This document shows positions 8,965 to 16,547 of a DNA stretch of 62,776 bases, piece after piece. The stretch covers positions 1 to 62,776 of the forward strand of contig JANSYF010000014.1 in the NCBI GenBank assembly GCA_024742575.1. Reading direction: 5' to 3'. Numbering within the stretch: position 1 is the stretch's first letter; the number at the start of each line of letters is the position of its first letter. A program made the position numbers and the translations under genes. This DNA is from Paracoccaceae bacterium. Lineage in GTDB: Bacteria > Pseudomonadota > Alphaproteobacteria > Rhodobacterales > Rhodobacteraceae. The notes below the pieces were generated by a model, which searched no databases, was not told the origin of the DNA, and was given only the letters and a program-made list of their open reading frames with translations.

Positions 8965-9456
8965 ATGAAAAAGCTGGGCCTTGACGCTACGGACATTCGT
9001 ATCCTCAGTGCCGTCCAGCAACATGGACAACTGAGCAAAACGCGTCTGGCCGAGCTTGTGAACCTATCCCCAACGCCGTGCTGGGCACGGCTCGATCGGT
9101 TGAAGGCTGCAGGCTATATCCGCGGCTATCACGCCGAATTGGCGCTGGAGCGGATCATAGATTTCACCCAAGTCGTCGTCACGGTCTCACTTGGGTCGCA
9201 TCGCAAGGCAGAGTTCCTTCGCTTCGAAGACTACATCATGAAAGTGGACGAGGTCATCGATTGCATCGCGACCGGCGGTGGTATGGATTATGTGATGAAA
9301 GTCGCAACACATAGCCTAGCTTCCTTTCAGGCGGTCATGGAAGACATGCTTGCGGCCGAGCTCGCGATTGATCGCTACATGACCTACATCGCGACTCGTC
9401 AGATCAAAACCAGCAGACCGAATCTGGCAAAACTGATCGCAAAAAGCGAGAAATAA
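8965..9456 (+). CDS. Lrp/AsnC family transcriptional regulator
   Basis: A 163-residue protein. Helix-turn-helix at about 20-50 (LAELVNLSPTPCWARLDRLKAAG) and an AsnC ligand-binding RAM domain from about 75 to 150. Members sense amino acids or related small molecules as dimers to octamers. It is followed by the GcvT/DmdA-like operon in the same direction, and the spacer between holds a phased array of short repeats that could be its binding site. Confidence 0.92.
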   Translation: MKKLGLDATDIRILSAVQQHGQLSKTRLAELVNLSPTPCWARLDRLKAAGYIRGYHAELALERIIDFTQVVVTVSLGSHRKAEFLRFEDYIMKVDEVIDCIATGGGMDYVMKVATHSLASFQAVMEDMLAAELAIDRYMTYIATRQIKTSRPNLAKLIAKSEK

Positions 9457-9471
9457 TGGTCCAAGACTGAA

Positions 9472-9531
9472 CGGTCTGTTACCGGCCTGATATTCGGTCT
9501 GAACGGCCTAATCCGCGCAAATTATCAGACC
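9472..9531. promoter_or_regulatory. Helically phased repeat array, candidate Lrp/AsnC operator
   Basis: Four direct copies of the 8-mer CGGYCTRA (one ends in T) start at 9472, 9483, 9495 and 9504, on average about one DNA turn apart. An inverted copy (TCAGACC) follows at 9525-9531. The array lies 90-150 bp upstream of the GcvT/DmdA-like start. Phased half-sites on one helix face suit multimeric Lrp-family binding. This is inference from pattern and position. Confidence 0.45.
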
Positions 9532-9617
9532 AAGAACATCCCAAATTTCAATCTAAGTCATCGCCAGGTTTCAACACTTCAATGGCCTGTCAGGCCACCT
9601 GCTACGAGGGCGAAAAT

Positions 9618-10760
9618 ATGACACAAACAGACGACTTTGGCTTTGGCACACAAATCCGGAAATCCCCTTATTTCGACGCAACAGTTCGCTGGGGCGCAAA
9701 GGCTTTTTCTGTTTACAATCATATGTATATCCCCCGTGACTTTGGCGATCCCGAACAGAACTTCTGGAACCTCGTGAATGACGCAATCCTGTGTGACGTG
9801 GCCGTTGAGCGTCAGGTCGAAATCACGGGTCCGGACGCGGCTGCGTTTGTTCAGATGCTGACACCGCGCGACCTTTCGAAGATGGCTGTGGGCCAGTGCA
9901 AATACATCCTGATCACAAATGCCCAAGGCGGCATTCTGAACGATCCGATCCTGCTACGTCTGGCGGAAAACCACTTCTGGATCTCGCTGGCGGACAGCGA
10001 CATCCTGCTTTGGGCGCAAGGCGTGGCCGTGCACTCCGGACTGGATGTCACGATCAGCGAACCCGATGTGTCGCCACTTCAGTTGCAGGGCCCCAAATCA
10101 GGTGAAATCATGCGCACCCTGTTTGGCGACAGCATCATGGACCTGAAATACTACTGGCTGCGCGAAGTCGATCTGGATGGCATCCCGCTCATCGTCTCGC
10201 GCACCGGCTGGTCGAGCGAGTTGGGCTACGAACTTTACCTGCGCGATGGGTCGAAAGGCGATCTTCTCTGGGAACGGATCATGGCAGCGGGCATGGAGTT
10301 TGGCCTCAAGCCGGGCCACACATCCTCGATCCGCCGGATCGAAGGCGGTATGCTGTCGTATCATGCGGATGCAGATATCAACACCAACCCGTTTGAATTG
10401 GGTTTCGACCGCCTCGTGAACCTTGACATGGACGCAGAGTTCATCGGCAAGGCTGCGCTGCGCCGCATCAAGGAAGAAGGCCCCAAGCGCAAGCAGATCG
10501 GTTTGGTCATTGATTGTGACCCACTCACAGGTCCGAACACGACCTTTTGGACAATCAACCAAAGCGGTGAGGAAATCGGCAAGGTGACATCGGCGGTCTA
10601 TTCGCCCCGCCTTGAGAAGAACATCGCGCTTGCGATGGTTGCGGCAGACGCAGCGGTTCTAGGTGCGGACGTCGAAGTCGTGACAAAATCCGGCCCGACC
10701 AAGGCGACAGTGGTCGAATTCCCCTTCTACGACCCCAAGAAACAGATCGCGGCGGCGTAA
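9618..10760 (+). CDS. GcvT-like folate-dependent aminomethyl/methyltransferase (DmdA-related)
   Basis: A 380-residue glycine-cleavage T-type protein. The region VYNHMYIPRDFG near residue 35, the stretch DVAVERQVEITGPDA, and LTPRDLSKMAVGQCKY are shared in outline with DMSP demethylase DmdA and related roseobacter paralogues. Such enzymes move a methyl or methylene group to tetrahydrofolate. Whether it demethylates DMSP or another N- or S-methyl compound cannot be decided here. The ATG at 9618 is chosen over an in-frame ATG 36 bp upstream because GAGGG lies at ribosome-site distance. OsmC, crotonase and acyl-CoA synthetase genes follow closely, as for a demethylation-plus-CoA pathway. Confidence 0.75.
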   Translation: MTQTDDFGFGTQIRKSPYFDATVRWGAKAFSVYNHMYIPRDFGDPEQNFWNLVNDAILCDVAVERQVEITGPDAAAFVQMLTPRDLSKMAVGQCKYILITNAQGGILNDPILLRLAENHFWISLADSDILLWAQGVAVHSGLDVTISEPDVSPLQLQGPKSGEIMRTLFGDSIMDLKYYWLREVDLDGIPLIVSRTGWSSELGYELYLRDGSKGDLLWERIMAAGMEFGLKPGHTSSIRRIEGGMLSYHADADINTNPFELGFDRLVNLDMDAEFIGKAALRRIKEEGPKRKQIGLVIDCDPLTGPNTTFWTINQSGEEIGKVTSAVYSPRLEKNIALAMVAADAAVLGADVEVVTKSGPTKATVVEFPFYDPKKQIAAA

Positions 10761-10845
10761 CCCGCCCGTTTGGATCACATGTGGCGCGGGCACCCTCGGG
10801 ACGCACGCGCCACCGCTATCTTCATCTTCGCAAGAGACTTCAGAC

Positions 10846-11295
10846 ATGTCCGATCTTTCCATCGAGCTGCACTGGCAGCGCGCAGAACCCGTGTTTGCGA
10901 CCGGCACTTATTCAAACGCACATACCGTGCAGATGAACAGATTGTACGACATTACCGTCGACTCTGCCCCAGATTGGGGCGGCGATCCGTCGAATACCAA
11001 CCCCGAACAGGCTTTGGCTTCAGCGCTTTCAAGCTGCCACATGATGACCTTCCTCGCTCTGGCGGCCAAGGCTGGATGGCCCGTGGCAAGCTATCATGAC
11101 TATGCCGTGGCGCATCTTGGCAAGAACCCGAAAGGTCAGATGTCGGTCACGCGGATTGATCTGCATCCGGTGGTGCGGTTCGACACGGGTTTCTCTGTGA
11201 CCGACGCGCAATTGGCCGAAATGCAGGATCGGGCGCACCGCTACTGCTTTATTGCCAACACGCTGGCCGACAGTGTCGAAATCAACATTTGCTAA
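10846..11295 (+). CDS. OsmC family protein
   Basis: A 149-residue OsmC/Ohr-fold protein with the two conserved cysteines: one in the ALSSCHMMTFL helix near residue 64 and one in RAHRYCFIANTL near 130. These form the thiol peroxidase site that reduces organic hydroperoxides. The 85 bp gap upstream and the 3' end 11 bp before the next start suggest it is in the operon. Why a peroxidase-like protein sits among demethylase/CoA genes is unknown. Confidence 0.88.
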   Translation: MSDLSIELHWQRAEPVFATGTYSNAHTVQMNRLYDITVDSAPDWGGDPSNTNPEQALASALSSCHMMTFLALAAKAGWPVASYHDYAVAHLGKNPKGQMSVTRIDLHPVVRFDTGFSVTDAQLAEMQDRAHRYCFIANTLADSVEINIC

Positions 11296-11306
11296 AGGAC
11301 TGCCCC

Positions 11307-12107
11307 ATGCACACGGATCAAATTCTTCTTAGCGATCTGGGCGATGACGGCATTCTGCGCCTGACGCTCAATGACGTGAAACGGCGCAATGCGCTGTCCG
11401 AAGCGATGCTGGCTGAACTTGGCACGGCATTCGCGGATGCAGGCCGCAATCCGTTGGTCCGGGTGATCGTTCTTGCGGCAAACGGGCCAGCCTTTTGCGC
11501 TGGTCACGATCTGAAGGAAATGACTGCCGGGCGCAGCGGTCCTGACGGCGGCAAAGCGTATTTCACAAAGGTCATGGCCCTGTGTTCGGGGGTGATGCAG
11601 CGCATTGTCACCTGCCCCAAGCCGGTCATTGCAGAAGTCTCAGGTATCGCTACGGCCGCAGGCTGCCAATTGGTGGCAAGCTGTGATCTGGCCATTGCCG
11701 CCGAGACCGCACAATTCAGCACACCCGGCGTTCACATTGGCCTGTTCTGTTCCACCCCCATGGTCGCCCTTTCGCGCAACGTTTCAAACAAACACGCCAT
11801 GGAAATGCTGATGACCGGCGACATGACCCCTGCCAGCCGCGCTGCCGAAATCGGCTTGGTCAACCGCGTCGTGGCCGAGGCTGCGCTGCAGGCCGCCACC
11901 GCTGAAATGGCCCGCAAAATTGCGTCGAAATCAAGCATGACGCTGGCAACCGGAAAACGCGCCTTTTACGCGCAGCGCGAGATGCCCTTGGCCGAGGCCT
12001 ATGATTATGCCAGCCAGGTGATGGTGGACAACATGATGGCACGGGATGCAGAAGAAGGGATCGGCGCATTCATCGAAAAACGTGCCCCCCAGTGGCAGGA
12101 CGCCTGA
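11307..12107 (+). CDS. Crotonase-superfamily protein, ECHDC3-like
   Basis: A 266-residue crotonase-fold protein. The stretch GIATAAGCQLVASCDLAIA followed by FSTPGVHIGLFCSTP closely matches my recollection of human ECHDC3. At the positions where hydratases carry two catalytic glutamates this protein has Gln (GCQL) and Gly (TPGV), so ordinary enoyl-CoA hydratase chemistry is unlikely. The oxyanion-hole region (FCAGHDLKEM) is present, so CoA-ester binding is plausible. Start at 11307 is preceded by AAAGGAC. An acyl-CoA synthetase gene follows after 3 bp. Confidence 0.85.
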   Translation: MHTDQILLSDLGDDGILRLTLNDVKRRNALSEAMLAELGTAFADAGRNPLVRVIVLAANGPAFCAGHDLKEMTAGRSGPDGGKAYFTKVMALCSGVMQRIVTCPKPVIAEVSGIATAAGCQLVASCDLAIAAETAQFSTPGVHIGLFCSTPMVALSRNVSNKHAMEMLMTGDMTPASRAAEIGLVNRVVAEAALQAATAEMARKIASKSSMTLATGKRAFYAQREMPLAEAYDYASQVMVDNMMARDAEEGIGAFIEKRAPQWQDA

Positions 12108-12110
12108 AAC

Positions 12111-13751
12111 ATGACCACAAACCCCTACAACACCGATCTGGATCGCAACCCGGCGAACCACCAACCGCTGACGCCGCTTACCTTTCTGGAACGGGCGGCC
12201 ATGGTGTTTCCCGACCACACAGCGATCATCCATGGTGACTTGCGGCGCAGTTATGCAGACTTCTACGCGCGGTCACGGCAATTGGCTTCAGCGCTGGCGC
12301 AGCGCGGGATCGGACGGGGGGATACGGTTTCAGCGATGTTGCCGAACATTCCGGCCATGCTAGAATGCCACTACGGCGTGCCCATGAGTGGCGGCGTTCT
12401 GCACTCGATCAACACACGGCTCGACGCCGCGATCATCGCATTCCAGCTTGATCACGCGATGTCGAAGATCGTCATTGTCGACGCGGAATTCCTGCCGCTG
12501 ATGCAAGAGGCGTTAGCGTTGGCGCAAGTCAGCCCCACGGTGATCCTTGTCGATGACCCCGAATATGTCGGCGCGCGCGCGACGTTTGATGGTGCCGCAT
12601 ATGAAAGCTTTCTTGATGGCGGCGATCCGGGCTTTGCCTGGCTCATGCCCGAAGACGAATGGGACGCGATTTCGATCAACTACACCTCTGGGACAACAGG
12701 CGATCCGAAGGGTGTCGTCTCGCACCACCGGGGCGCATACCTTCTGGCACAGGGCAACGCCCTGACCACCTCGATGCGGAAACACGCCGTCTACCTGTGG
12801 ACGCTGCCGATGTTTCACTGCAACGGCTGGTGCTTCCCGTGGACGCTGTCAGCGATCATCGGAACCCATGTTTGCCTGCGACAGGTCCGCGCTGCACCGA
12901 TCTGGGCCGCATTGGCCGACGAAAAAGTCACGCATCTTTGTGGTGCGCCGATTGTGATGTCGCTGCTGATCTCTGCGCCCGCTGACGAGCAACGCGCGCT
13001 TGACCATACGGTGCAGTTCTTCACTGCCGCAGCACCGCCGCCGGAAAAGCTGTTGGCCGAGATGAAGACTGCAGGGTTTGACGTCACCCACCTTTACGGG
13101 CTCACTGAAACCTATGGGCCTGCCGTCGTGAACGACTGGCACGAAGACTGGTCATCCCTTCCCAGCCCCGAACAGGCCCGGCTGAAATCACGCCAGGGCG
13201 TGCGCTATCTACCCCTAGAAGGATTGGATGTGCTTGACCCTGAAACCATGCACCCGGTTCCCCGCGATGGCAAAACGATGGGCGAGGTCATGTTCCGTGG
13301 CAACGTCGTGATGAAAGGCTATTTCCGAAACGCTGTGGCAACGCGGAAAGCCTTTGAGGGTGGCTGGTTCCATTCCGGCGATCTTGGTGTGGTGCATCCC
13401 GACGGGTATATCCAGCTCAAGGATCGGTCCAAAGACATCATCATCTCGGGCGGCGAGAACATCTCGTCCATCGAAGTGGAAGAGGTGCTATACAGCTACC
13501 CTGCCGTAGAAATTGCGGCTGTCGTCGCAATGCCGCACGAAAAATGGGGCGAAACCCCCTGCGCGTTTATCGAAGCGGCACCGGGTCAAGACATCGACAC
13601 AGACGCCTTGCGTGCATGGTGCCGCGAGCGATTGGCGGCCTATAAAGTTCCGGGAAGGTTTATCATTACCAGCAATCCCAGAACGTCGACCGGCAAAATC
13701 CAGAAATTTGCCCTGCGTGAGTACGCGAGAGAATTGGCTGAACAAACCTGA
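12111..13751 (+). CDS. Acyl-CoA synthetase (AMP-forming)
   Basis: A 546-residue ANL-superfamily ligase. The P-loop YTSGTTGDPKGV lies near residue 186, the GLTETYGP adenine motif near 329, the GWFHSGDLG hinge-region motif near 419 and the catalytic lysine in STGKIQKF near the C-terminus. It activates a carboxylic acid with ATP and CoA through an acyl-adenylate. It resembles the medium/long-chain group rather than the MMPA-CoA ligase DmdB as I recall it. It starts 3 bp after the crotonase gene, so the two are coupled and probably act on the same acyl group. Confidence 0.92.
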   Translation: MTTNPYNTDLDRNPANHQPLTPLTFLERAAMVFPDHTAIIHGDLRRSYADFYARSRQLASALAQRGIGRGDTVSAMLPNIPAMLECHYGVPMSGGVLHSINTRLDAAIIAFQLDHAMSKIVIVDAEFLPLMQEALALAQVSPTVILVDDPEYVGARATFDGAAYESFLDGGDPGFAWLMPEDEWDAISINYTSGTTGDPKGVVSHHRGAYLLAQGNALTTSMRKHAVYLWTLPMFHCNGWCFPWTLSAIIGTHVCLRQVRAAPIWAALADEKVTHLCGAPIVMSLLISAPADEQRALDHTVQFFTAAAPPPEKLLAEMKTAGFDVTHLYGLTETYGPAVVNDWHEDWSSLPSPEQARLKSRQGVRYLPLEGLDVLDPETMHPVPRDGKTMGEVMFRGNVVMKGYFRNAVATRKAFEGGWFHSGDLGVVHPDGYIQLKDRSKDIIISGGENISSIEVEEVLYSYPAVEIAAVVAMPHEKWGETPCAFIEAAPGQDIDTDALRAWCRERLAAYKVPGRFIITSNPRTSTGKIQKFALREYARELAEQT

Positions 13752-13768
13752 AACAGCATCTGAACAAT

Positions 13769-13843
13769 AACGCCGAACCAGTTTTAGTTCCCACGACAAC
13801 TTCAAGGGCCATAGTAAAACTGGCATTGCAGATACCCGGCGTT
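13769..13843. terminator. Nested inverted repeats between convergent genes, possible bidirectional terminator
   Basis: AACGCCG (13769-13775) pairs with CGGCGTT (13837-13843), and inside it CCAGTTTTA (13778-13786) pairs with TAAAACTGG (13815-13823). The structure occupies most of the 125 bp gap between the 3' ends of the rightward acyl-CoA synthetase and leftward hydroxyacid oxidase genes. There is no long T run, so termination is inferred from position and folding only. Confidence 0.4.
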
Positions 13844-13876
13844 AACAGCTCAGCGGTCAATGCACTCGCTCGTTTG

Positions 13877-15028
13877 TTAAAGCGGTTTGGACAGGGTGTC
13901 CGGCCCGACATCGGAATATGACCTCAGCCCAAGCTGTCCAAGGGCGCGGTTCAGCTCCAGCAATAAAAGATCGAACGCGCGCTCTGCCCCCTCGGCACCG
14001 CCAGCACCAACTCCGTAGGCCAACGCGCGGCCTGCCAAAGTGAAATCCGCACCCAGCGCCTTGGCACACAGCGTGTCCGAGCCGCGCCTTATGCCGCTGT
14101 CAAGCACAACGGCGATGCGACCACCCAAGGCAGAGGCAATTGGCGGAAGCGCTTCGATCGTCGGTTGGCCAAAGGCCACTTGGCGGCCACCATGGTTCGA
14201 CACGACAATGCCATCACAGCCAATGTCGGCACAGTTCACCGCGTCTTCGGGGTGCAGGATGCCTTTTACCAGCAGTTTACCTTTCCACCGCTCGCGCAAA
14301 CGTTTCAGATGTTCCCAAGTGAACCCCGGCATGATCAGCGTCTTTTGGACCTCGGCGTAGGAAGTCGCGTTCTTTAAAAGATCGGCATAGTTGGCCACGT
14401 TCGGCGTGCCGTGGCGCAGGCTGGCCAGCGACCAGCGCGGCTTCAACGCGCATTGCAAAACAACCTCGGGAGTAAAGCGGAAGGGTACGGCAAGCTGGTT
14501 GCGTATGTCGCGGTCGCGTTTGCCTGCGGCGGGCACGTCAGCGGTGACCATCAGCACCGGATAGCCCGCGGCCTCGGCGCGCGACACCAGCCCTTCGGTG
14601 ACATCGTTGTCACCAGAGACGTAAAGCTGGAACCAGCCATTGCCATCCGCCGCCTCTGCCAAGGCCTCAAGCGGGGTTGAGGCGGCTGAGGACGCTGTGT
14701 AGGGTATGTTCTTTGCCTTGCACAGCCGCGCCAGCATCAGGTCTGCCCCGGGCCAGAAGGCGTTGAGCATGCCAATCGGAGCCATCCCAAATGGTGTGTC
14801 AAAGCGCTGCCCGAACATCGTCACACCTGTGTCAATGCGGCTGACGTCGCGCATGTAGCGCGGCGTCAGTTCGACCTCTTCGAAGGCCTGTGCGTTGCGC
14901 CGCAGGTTGCGTTCACCCTCAGCCCCTCCATCAACCAGGTCAAAGGCAAAGCGCGGAATGCGGCGCCGGGCGATCTCGCGCAGGTCGTCGATGCAGGCGG
15001 CACGGTCAAGGGTCTGGGCCGGAAACAT
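13877..15028 (-). CDS. FMN-dependent alpha-hydroxy-acid oxidase/dehydrogenase
   Basis: A 383-residue TIM-barrel flavoenzyme of the lactate/mandelate/glycolate oxidase family. The catalytic base His lies in VVSNHGGRQV near residue 263, and GADFTLAGRA near the C-terminus binds FMN phosphate. It oxidises L-2-hydroxyacids to 2-oxoacids. It shares one base with the stop of the upstream SDR gene, so it is the last gene of the leftward operon. In this context it may oxidise L-lactate or a related product. A second, divergent member (37883) is the more typical LldD. Confidence 0.88.
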   Translation of the reverse strand: MFPAQTLDRAACIDDLREIARRRIPRFAFDLVDGGAEGERNLRRNAQAFEEVELTPRYMRDVSRIDTGVTMFGQRFDTPFGMAPIGMLNAFWPGADLMLARLCKAKNIPYTASSAASTPLEALAEAADGNGWFQLYVSGDNDVTEGLVSRAEAAGYPVLMVTADVPAAGKRDRDIRNQLAVPFRFTPEVVLQCALKPRWSLASLRHGTPNVANYADLLKNATSYAEVQKTLIMPGFTWEHLKRLRERWKGKLLVKGILHPEDAVNCADIGCDGIVVSNHGGRQVAFGQPTIEALPPIASALGGRIAVVLDSGIRRGSDTLCAKALGADFTLAGRALAYGVGAGGAEGAERAFDLLLLELNRALGQLGLRSYSDVGPDTLSKPL

Positions 15029-15771
15029 CAGATCGACCAGCCGCCATCAATGGCAATGGCCTGCCCGGTGGTGAACGCGGACATGTCGCTGGCCAGATAG
15101 CACACGACTTCGGCGATTTCCTCGGGCTGGCCAAGCCGACCCATGGGCTGTCGTGCCTTGAACGCGGCTAATGCGGCATCGAAATCTCCAGTCGCCGCCA
15201 ACCTATCGTTGAGCGAGGGGCTTTGCACTGTGCCGGGACAGATTGCATTGCAGCGGATGCCATCTTTGACGAAATCAGCGGCAATGGATTTGGTCATGCC
15301 GATGATCGCCGCCTTCGAGGCCGCATAAGCGAACCGTCGCGGCGCGCCCTTTTCGCTACTGACAATAGAGGCGATGTTGACGATGGACCCGGCGCCCTTG
15401 TCCAACATGCCGGGCAAGGCGGCCTTGGTCACTTCGAACAGCGCGCGGGCATTCAGGTCGAACGATCGGTTCCACGCAGTGGCATCGCAATCCAGGATCG
15501 TGCCATCATGCACCCAACCTGCACAATTCACCAATATGTCGAACGGCCCAAGCCCGGTTACCAAGGCGTGCACGGCTTCGGTATCTGTCACATCCAGACG
15601 TTTGCCAGTGATGCCCGCATGGCTGGCCTGAAGATCGGCCAAAGCATCCTCGGCAATATCGGTTGCGATCACGGTTGCGCCGCGCGCGGCCAGCATTTCG
15701 GCTGAAGCCCGGCCAATGCCGTTGGCTGCGGCTGTGACCAATGCGGTCTTTCCAATCAGTGTCTGTTCCAT
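15028..15771 (-). CDS. SDR family NAD(P)-dependent oxidoreductase (SDR 1)
   Basis: A 247-residue classical short-chain dehydrogenase. The cofactor motif is TAAANGIG at about 12-19, a small deviation from TGxxxGxG. The NAAG-like region reads VNCAGW and the catalytic Tyr-Lys pair is YAASK. An upstream in-frame start would give 40 extra residues lacking SDR character; the ATG at 15771 has the usual SDR N-terminus. It is 10 bp from the next SDR gene and probably oxidises a hydroxyl of the pathway intermediate. Confidence 0.88.
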   Translation of the reverse strand: MEQTLIGKTALVTAAANGIGRASAEMLAARGATVIATDIAEDALADLQASHAGITGKRLDVTDTEAVHALVTGLGPFDILVNCAGWVHDGTILDCDATAWNRSFDLNARALFEVTKAALPGMLDKGAGSIVNIASIVSSEKGAPRRFAYAASKAAIIGMTKSIAADFVKDGIRCNAICPGTVQSPSLNDRLAATGDFDAALAAFKARQPMGRLGQPEEIAEVVCYLASDMSAFTTGQAIAIDGGWSI

Positions 15772-15781
15772 GTCGGTCCTT

Positions 15782-16546
15782 TCATCGCGCCATCCAACCG
15801 CCGTCGACGGTGATGGTGCTGCCATGGCAATAATTGGCCGCGTCAGATGCAAGAAACACCGCGGCGCCCGCGATCTCGGATGGTTCGGCAAAACGGCCTG
15901 CCGGGATCCGCTCTAGCAAAGCGCGGGACCGGTCAGGATCATCGCGCAGCGCCTGCGTGTTGTCTGTTGCGGTGTAGCCCGGTGCGATAGCGTTGACGTT
16001 CACCCCATGCGGGGCCCATTCGTTGCAGAGTGCGCGGGTCAGCCCTAGTACGGCGTGTTTACTTGACGCATAACCCGGCACGCGCAAGCCTCCCTGATGG
16101 CTTAGAACCGAGGCCACAGTGATAATCTTGCCCGTGCCAAGCGCCACCATATGACGCCCTGCCGCCTGCGACAGCAGCCAGACGGAATCAAGATTTACAG
16201 ACATCACCCGGCGCCACTCTTCCAGTGGCATCTCTGTGCTGTCTTCGCGGTGAATGATCCCAGCGTTGTTCACGAGGATATCAAGCCCGCCAAGCGCGTC
16301 CTTGGCAAAACCAACCACCTGAGTGGCGGCAGCCTCGTCCATGCCGGTAAAGTCGGCTTTGACGGCGACGGCACTGCGTCCCATGGCTTCGATCTTGCCC
16401 TGCACCACTTCGGGAGCGTGGCTGTGAAACGTCAACGCCACATCGGCCCCGGCAGAGGCAAGGGCAAGGGCGATGCTCTCGCCAATGCCAGTGGCCCCAC
16501 CGGTGACAAGGGCACGACGCCCCGTCAGGTCAAAGGGATTGCTCAT
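15782..16546 (-). CDS. SDR family oxidoreductase, gluconate 5-dehydrogenase/KduD-like (SDR 2)
   Basis: A 254-residue classical SDR with TGGATGIG near 14-21, NNAG near 91 and the YASSK active-site motif. It resembles sugar-acid dehydrogenases such as gluconate 5-dehydrogenase and KduD. The chosen ATG (16546) begins one base after the stop of the M24 gene; a start six codons upstream would overlap that gene slightly. The sugar-acid character supports a carbohydrate-derived substrate for the locus. Confidence 0.88.
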   Translation of the reverse strand: MSNPFDLTGRRALVTGGATGIGESIALALASAGADVALTFHSHAPEVVQGKIEAMGRSAVAVKADFTGMDEAAATQVVGFAKDALGGLDILVNNAGIIHREDSTEMPLEEWRRVMSVNLDSVWLLSQAAGRHMVALGTGKIITVASVLSHQGGLRVPGYASSKHAVLGLTRALCNEWAPHGVNVNAIAPGYTATDNTQALRDDPDRSRALLERIPAGRFAEPSEIAGAAVFLASDAANYCHGSTITVDGGWMAR

Positions 16547-16547
16547 G

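Noticed and set aside
9618..13751. Complete DMSP demethylation pathway dmdABCD
   Set aside because: The first enzyme is only DmdA-related, the ligase does not resemble DmdB as I know it, the crotonase lacks DmdD-type catalytic residues and no dmdC is present in the operon.
13769..13843. attC integron site (nested inverted repeats)
   Set aside because: The outer boxes do not fit the RYYYAAC and GTTRRRY pattern and there is no integron integrase or cassette array.
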